Shown here: piece by piece, positions 62,049 through 64,000 of the stretch
How positions within the stretch are numbered: the stretch's first letter is position 1
Layout: each line of letters opens with the position of its first letter
Assembly (NCBI GenBank): GCA_037074705.1
Contig: CM073593.1
Span: 19,433,001-19,497,000 of the forward strand
Length of the DNA stretch: 64,000 nt
Origin: Zhengitettix transpicula
Taxonomy: Eukaryota > Arthropoda > Insecta > Orthoptera > Tetrigidae
Direction: 5' to 3'
Made by a program: the position numbers and the translations under genes
Notes under the pieces: generated by a model
Databases searched by the model: none
What the model saw: only the letters and a program-made list of their open reading frames with translations
What the model was told of the DNA's origin: nothing

Positions 62049-63126
62049 TAAATCATTTTTAAGGGAAAGAGGGCTAGAGAGATAGTTGATGTAGCTAGGC
62101 TTGAAAGAAATAACATGAAAAAAAATTATAAAGATCCTGAAAGACTTAATACTGTGTCACTTTTGTTTTCATTTCTCTCCATTGATAACTATATGGATTG
62201 ATTGCAAATAAAAACTGACACTAAACAGTTAAATACGAAATTATGAGTAAAGAAATTTATTTTGAAATAGAAAATGAATATTTACCAACAACAATCTTGA
62301 GCATTTTTTCAGGAGTGCATAGACTCCTGTGTTCACCTCTGGCTTTTAGCCTTTCTTTCCCTGAAGATAGTTTTTTTTTACTGTACAAAAAATGAAATTG
62401 CCTTATTTCCTCCCTCATCTTTAACCAGTTACACTTCCACTTTCTCTTCCTACTTTACTCTTCTCCAAAATATAGATAATGGAATACCCAGAAATCATAT
62501 TGTCAAATTTCATCGTGTGAAGATGTATGAATCTAAACAACAATCAAAACCAGATTAACAAATTACTTACCTTTTAATAGATGATTTATCAGTCTCCCAC
62601 ATTAAATCTGCATCAATAACAAACTCATCTTTTGAAGGAATAGTTTTTGCCAACAATGAAATACCATTTAAAGTAGCTTTTATGTGCATGGATGAAGTTA
62701 AAAATCCAAAACCTCGCCCTATATAAGTAGAATCATTATTGAAAAAAGTCCAAAAAATCATTAAAATATTCTTTCCAAATGTAATATAATTAATTCAATT
62801 GTCAAATATTTTAAAAAAGTTTCTTTTCTTCATAAAAAAATCATTTACAATATCACAATTTAATATTAAAACTAAGCACTACAAAAAAGTTAATTAGTGT
62901 TGTTTTCTAAATTAGAATGCAGAAAGTTTGAGTTCAATTTGAAGAATCATTTCAAATTATTTGATATTAACTAGTGTCAGATTATTTCTATCAAATTGAC
63001 TTGTCAATAAAAGATATAAAAGTAGAATTATTTTTGTGTTAGCTGTTTTCCATTCTTATGTACAAAATAATTACCTTGTTTAACGGATAAAACAATTTGA
63101 CTATTATTTACATATTCTTGGTCCAT
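43402..63126 (-). CDS. CEP120: Centrosomal protein of 120 kDa (CEP120)
   Basis: Fifteen exons (5' to 3'): 63126-63075, 62718-62571, 59037-58920, 58850-58710, 54901-54728, 52008-51236, 49810-49564, 49194-49056, 48332-48229, 46957-46775, 46636-46538, 46446-46279, 46197-46037, 44910-44718, 43593-43402. Frame is kept throughout; 963 residues (human is 986). CEP120 acts in centriole elongation, procentriole assembly and ciliogenesis. Visible layout: a first C2-type domain at residues 8-135, a second at about 190-340 (KFTFTLLVGKAENLNL onward), a third at about 440-585, then a coiled coil at about 605-860 containing KTFFKEQWARSVRELHRIK, and a conserved C terminus with LVDEVDSLLKTGSYSVDD. Weak donors follow exon 7 (GTTCTC) and exon 12 (GTGTGT); alternatives give stops. 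The start ATG lies just downstream of an X-box. Confidence 0.93.
44718..44910 (-). CDS. CEP120: CEP120 exon 14
   Basis: Residues 836-900: end of the coil, then a Ser/Thr/Gly-rich segment. Confidence 0.9.
45122..45430. mobile_element. Helitron-like repeat fragment in CEP120 intron 13
   Basis: Shares blocks with 60370-62012: CATACAAATxTAxACxxGTGG, ACAGCCAATATTTACGC and a GGGAGTGGAGGGGCATTACA block. No end structure is visible. Confidence 0.55.
46037..46197 (-). CDS. CEP120: CEP120 exon 13
   Basis: Residues 783-835 with the best conserved C-terminal coil block (KTFFKEQWARSVRELHRIK). Confidence 0.93.
46279..46446 (-). CDS. CEP120: CEP120 exon 12
   Basis: Residues 727-782, coiled coil (KKIDILEKENLFLKEKLK). 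The non-consensus donor GTT|GTGTGT is the only one nearby that keeps the frame. Confidence 0.87.
46538..46636 (-). CDS. CEP120: CEP120 exon 11
   Basis: Residues 694-726, coiled coil (VRELKEACRRMEDDLKLK). Confidence 0.92.
46775..46957 (-). CDS. CEP120: CEP120 exon 10
   Basis: Residues 633-693, coiled coil (THLEALSVNWETKRKDIEAA). Donor CAG|GTAAGG. Confidence 0.93.
47040..48220. other. CEP120 intron 9, nothing recognised
   Basis: AT-rich intronic sequence; a CpG-poor segment around 47300-47460 resembles no family I know. Confidence 0.4.
48229..48332 (-). CDS. CEP120: CEP120 exon 9
   Basis: Residues 598-632. The coiled coil starts here (VVEELEEWKERQQEIFRDQ). Confidence 0.9.
49056..49194 (-). 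CDS. CEP120: CEP120 exon 8
   Basis: Residues 552-597 (ELKEVIGMLSLSMVLKDYGL), the last strand of the third C2 domain. Donor ATAG|GTTAGT. Confidence 0.9.
49564..49810 (-). CDS. CEP120: CEP120 exon 7
   Basis: Residues 469-551, the body of the third C2 domain (YIHLQGIRCKMNFESPI, FAEAELDVGLLLLKKE). The donor GAG|GTTCTC is weak; the next GTAA downstream would put a stop in exon 8. Confidence 0.82.
50171..50440 (+). repeat. Repeat A, diverged forward copy (CEP120 intron 6)
   Basis: Matches 8270-8530 with many substitutions (GACAAGTACCAAATGCCTGG, CAGGCAGGATCCTTAAAATA). CpG sites are largely gone, so it is older than the copies at the left. Confidence 0.7.
50790..51045 (-). repeat. Repeat A, diverged reversed copy (CEP120 intron 6)
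   Basis: AGGCTACATGAGGGTTATC, TAATAGCACAGGAAGGGAT and GGTACTTGTCCCACACCCTT match the family in reverse. Together with the forward copy at 50171 it forms an inverted pair around a T18 run (50699-50716). Confidence 0.7.
51236..52008 (-). CDS. CEP120: CEP120 exon 6 (773 bp)
   Basis: The largest exon, residues 212-468. It covers the second C2 domain (VVRIRSSLKFLQTYFNDIS, LTLRLMSGTQEIAFSDIDI), an acidic linker and the first strand of the third C2 domain (FCLQIILDDIIFHKFP). It ends in phase 2 at TTTAT|GTAAGT. Confidence 0.95.
52950..53270 (-). pseudogene. Penelope-like GIY-YIG endonuclease remnant
   Basis: On the - strand a frame reads HISNIKCPTVKKSAVSKN, then LKHSFDWQNAKILD and FYSRISEMLHIK. This is the C-terminal half of the Penelope-like GIY-YIG domain: the H-x-N/R-I basic helix, S-x-V/A-x-H-x3-x-GH, and W-x2-x-K/R-ILD...YY-x-R-x2-E-x-L-x-I. 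The GIY-YIG strand itself is not found. It lies in CEP120 intron 5, 0.25 kb from a hammerhead-like repeat at 53495-53700. Confidence 0.7.
53260..53384. repeat. Two 63-bp tandem units
   Basis: TAGGTGTCAAGTGGGT recurs at 53261 and 53324, followed by TATCAAGAAGxAAAGTGT in both. The units adjoin the endonuclease remnant. Confidence 0.85.
53495..53700 (+). mobile_element. Penelope-like terminal repeat unit with hammerhead-like core
   Basis: Starts AGATAGGAAAGAGAGACA and ends CTCTCTTTCCTTTCCATACC, a short terminal inversion. In it CTGAAGG (53576-53582) is followed by GGAGGCT-GAG-AGCCTCC, a perfect 7-bp stem, and GAAAATTTGAAG. Relatives are at 29990-30428, 54420-54620, 56962-57078 and 59960-60345. 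Confidence 0.5.
54420..54620 (+). mobile_element. Diverged terminal repeat unit of the same family
   Basis: GTGCCCAGCCAGCACACAGA, then CTGACAGAAGGGGCTCAGGC, CCTCAAAAATTTGAG. It matches the right arm of 29990-30428. Confidence 0.5.
54728..54901 (-). CDS. CEP120: CEP120 exon 5
   Basis: Residues 154-211: an inter-domain linker, then the first strand of the second C2 domain (DKFTFTLLVGKAENLNL). The acceptor is again AAG. Confidence 0.85.
55449..55540 (+). mobile_element. tRNA-derived SINE fragment
   Basis: TTGGCTGAAATGGTTAAGGTG (A-box region) and ATGGATTCAAGTCCCACC (B-box region) are about 35 bp apart, as in a tRNA with a long variable arm, followed by a pyrimidine-rich body. No acceptor stem is preserved. 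CEP120 intron 4. Confidence 0.6.
56245..56535. mobile_element. Foldback element with two opposed hammerhead-like cores
   Basis: Arms of about 130 bp meet near 56393. The forward core (56427-56488): GTGTTT pairs with AAGCAC over six pairs including one G-U, then CTGACGA (56453-56459), GGGA...TCCC and A-GAAATG. The reverse core (56374-56326) reads CTGACGA, then GGGGACAAGGATCCC and A-GAAAC. Both are the best-preserved members apart from 6264. The element lies in CEP120 intron 4. Confidence 0.65.
56916..56962. repeat. (TA)n microsatellite
   Basis: About 46 bp of TA directly abutting the repeat unit that starts TTGGTATGGAAAGG. Confidence 0.95.
56962..57078 (-). mobile_element. Terminal repeat unit, reversed
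   Basis: On the - strand CTGAAGA (57078-57072) is followed by AGGAGGCT-GAG-AGCCTCC and GAAAATTTGAAG, then the ACCTTCAGTTCCTCATGG body as at 53495-53700. Confidence 0.5.
57079..57830. mobile_element. Helitron-like repeat, CEP120 intron 4
   Basis: Opens TGCCTGTCTGTTTCTCCCCT, CATCTGATTGCAATGAAACT, an arrangement common in arthropod Helitron-type repeats. Diverged internal units with GTATAATTTCAACCC and GGAGTTACATAAAAA follow, as at 60370-62012. Confidence 0.5.
58500..58650 (-). mobile_element. Diverged tRNA-derived SINE
   Basis: On the - strand TGCTATGGTGTGATGCTTGA, then CACAGAGGTCCTGGATGTTT aligns with the head of the SINE at 27805-28026 (CACAGAGGTCCCGCGTTTGA). B box is decayed. Confidence 0.5.
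58710..58850 (-). CDS. CEP120: CEP120 exon 4
   Basis: Residues 107-153 (SDKWEKLIDANSYKPFKPEL), the end of the first C2 domain. The acceptor is TTATTAAG; the more usual-looking CAG 7 bp downstream gives a stop. Confidence 0.88.
58920..59037 (-). CDS. CEP120: CEP120 exon 3
   Basis: Residues 67-106 (ASIKVECFFDNTRIGYLLIP), first C2 domain. The 3.5-kb intron upstream holds Helitron-like and foldback repeats. Confidence 0.92.
59250..59312. repeat. Short AT tandem repeat
   Basis: Four units of about 17 bp with core ATATATTATAAATAA. Confidence 0.9.
59675..59960. mobile_element. Foldback element with two hammerhead-like cores, CEP120 intron 2
   Basis: Inverted arms contain AAATACCACACAATGTTTCTGG and AGTCAAATGCAxACA in the left copy. 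The forward core is CTGAAGA (59875-59881), GGAAG-AAGG-CTTCC (perfect 5-bp stem), A-GAAA (59899-59902). The reverse core is CTGAAGA (59769-59763), GAGTCTTCC, A-GAAAC. Confidence 0.65.
59960..60345. mobile_element. Two further terminal repeat units
   Basis: 59960-60110 matches 53600-53700 (CACAACCTATCTCTCTTTCC). 60112-60345 is a foldback of about 230 bp whose arms share GGTGAAAGTTCCAAAAA / TTTGGAACTTTCACC and CCAGxCTGG, with a CTAACAA...GAAAATTTGG core. Confidence 0.5.
60370..62012 (+). mobile_element. Non-autonomous Helitron-like element with internal units
   Basis: The 3' end is hallmark-like: a hairpin CCC-A-GGC-AAC-GCC-GGG (61985-62000), then CACCCAGCTAG (CTAG at 62008-62011), next base T. 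Helitrons end in a short hairpin and CTRR and insert between A and T. The body consists of five or six diverged units of about 200-290 bp that restart with AAATTTTCAAACAT-like sequence near 60565, 60793, 61086, 61341, 61543 and 61803. It encodes no Rep/helicase. The 5' end is unclear. CEP120 intron 2. Confidence 0.65.
62013..62045. repeat. (TA)n next to the Helitron-like 3' end
   Basis: About 32 bp of TA beginning at the T after CTAG. Confidence 0.9.
62571..62718 (-). CDS. CEP120: CEP120 exon 2
   Basis: Residues 18-66, with GRGFGFLTSSMHIKATLNG and MWETDKSSIKR of the first C2 domain. Acceptor TATATAG, donor AAAG|GTAAGT. Confidence 0.9.
63075..63126 (-). CDS. CEP120: CEP120 exon 1
   Basis: Residues 1-17 (MDQEYVNNSQIVLSVKQ) plus one base. 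Donor AAG|GTAATT. It starts the first C2 domain. Confidence 0.85.
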
Positions 63127-63164
63127 TTTTAAATTAAATTATTAACATAAAGTTAGGCGTCTGT

Positions 63165-63178
63165 GTTGCTATAGCAAC
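63165..63178. promoter_or_regulatory. Palindromic X-box, RFX binding site at the CEP120 promoter
   Basis: GTTGCTATAGCAAC is a perfect palindrome and fits the RFX X-box consensus GTHNYYATRRNAAC. It lies 39 bp upstream of the CEP120 ATG. RFX factors (Drosophila Rfx, worm DAF-19) drive ciliary and centriolar genes through X-boxes close to the start codon. Binding itself is inferred. Confidence 0.75.
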
Positions 63179-63889
63179 GTAAATATCCTGTCAAAGATGT
63201 GTATCAAATGGCCAAATAAAAAACTTATAATATTAAGAACAACATATTATTGCACAATAATGTTTACTTAAAATGATTAAAAAATATTTTCTTCAAATTA
63301 AAGAATCTATTAATTATTTATATTCTAATTTAGGCATTTATAAACTTTTCAGCCAATAACTTTTACCGGATATGAGACTTCTAATTATATCTTTGGTAAC
63401 AATTGCCAATAAGTTTTGCAAAATTGTGTAAGTGTTTAGCAATTCCTTAACTACTTGATATAGTGTAGAAAGTTCTTTAAAATATATTTTTTAAGTTTTA
63501 GCAAACATGTGATTCCCTAAGAGTTATTTTTTTACAAATTATTGTCAGGACAGAACTTTACACGAAGTTGTGCATTTGTATCATTCCGCGACCTGACGGG
63601 TACGGGAATATGGGAAATAATGGATACGAGTGAGCATCGTCTCCTTAACTTATGACTGGTTCTGTTTCAATATCACAAGAAATGCACGAGAAACACGGAT
63701 ATTTGCGTAATTTATACCTCAGTGGTCAGGACGGATACTTGGTTCAGGTCAATGTGTGGAGAAGCGAAACGTGTGCAGCGAAAAATTGCATGGCTGCAAG
63801 ATTCGTCTGTAGGCTCGGTGTCTACCTGTGACACGAGCAGCCATTTGCAGTGGTAATCCTTTTAGTTCGGTTTGAGTGTTCACCACAGT
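63179..63889. other. Region upstream of CEP120, CpG-richer on the right
   Basis: 63180-63540 is AT-rich. From about 63540 CpG and GC content rise (GCGACCTGACGGGTACGGG), suggesting a promoter. Possibly the divergent promoter of the next gene. Confidence 0.35.
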
Positions 63890-64000
63890 ATGCAGAGACG
63901 TGAAGGTAGAGGTCGGGAAATGGACAAAGATTTACGTGAAGAAGCTGCTAAAAGAGTTTCGCGTACCAGTACTGGAGGAACAAGAACTAACATGCATACC
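63890..64000 (+). CDS. Possible first exon of a divergent gene (partial)
   Basis: ATG at 63890 opens a frame of at least 37 codons running off the window edge. It reads MQRREGRGREMDKDLREEAA and continues Arg/Lys/Ser/Thr-rich. An in-frame stop at 63863-63865 precedes it. The CpG-rich surroundings fit a 5' end. I do not recognise the protein, and at this length the frame could be chance. Confidence 0.3.
   Translation, partial: MQRREGRGREMDKDLREEAAKRVSRTSTGGTRTNMHT

Noticed and set aside
43402..63126. Whether CEP120 might be a pseudogene because of weak donors and many intronic transposons
   Set aside because: All fifteen exons are in frame over 963 codons with conserved motifs, which a decayed copy would not keep.
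1..64000. CRISPR arrays, operons or a bacterial defence system
   Set aside because: No regularly spaced short repeats with unique spacers and no clustered prokaryotic genes occur; the window is eukaryotic.

Overview
The window is AT-rich eukaryotic nuclear DNA, most likely from an insect with a large, repeat-laden genome. I cannot name the species. The supporting signs are GT-AG introns of 0.1 to 4 kb, a nuclear tRNA-Gly(GCC) gene, an ELOVL4-type fatty acid elongase, a centriolar CEP120 gene, and dense remains of arthropod-type transposons. There are no bacterial operons, CRISPR arrays or prokaryotic signals.

Layout. 1 to 26 kb has no intact host gene that I can see. It holds several copies of a poly-A-tailed repeat (called repeat A here), non-LTR retrotransposon (LINE) pieces, LTR-like sequences bordered by (TA)n, foldback elements, a 0.5 kb tandem duplication and a short hAT copy with terminal repeats and target duplication. 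26 to 35 kb holds an ELOVL4-like elongase on the + strand: seven coding exons, 300 residues, and perhaps a GC-rich noncoding first exon ending at 26192. 35 to 43 kb holds SINEs, a Ty1/copia gag remnant, a tRNA-Gly gene, an LTR with polypurine tract beside a degenerate coiled-coil ORF, and a Penelope-like reverse transcriptase remnant. 43.4 to 63.1 kb holds CEP120 on the - strand: fifteen exons, 963 residues, three C2-type regions and a long coiled coil. A perfect palindromic X-box (RFX site) lies 39 bp upstream of its ATG. The last 0.45 kb is CpG-richer and carries a short + strand ORF running off the edge, perhaps the first exon of a divergent neighbour.

ELOVL and CEP120 converge. Nothing suggests they share a function: one acts in very-long-chain fatty acid synthesis in the ER, the other in centriole and cilium assembly.

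The most interesting cross-window pattern is a set of about fourteen foldback or single-arm repeats that carry hammerhead-ribozyme-like cores (CUGANGA, stem II, GAAA), often with a stem I hairpin just upstream. Penelope-like reverse transcriptase and GIY-YIG endonuclease relics occur in the same window, and one foldback shares a stretch with the RT-bearing relic. I infer that these are decayed Penelope-like terminal repeats. Several sit as long inverted repeats inside introns of the two host genes. All coordinates and translations were read by eye; no database search was run.
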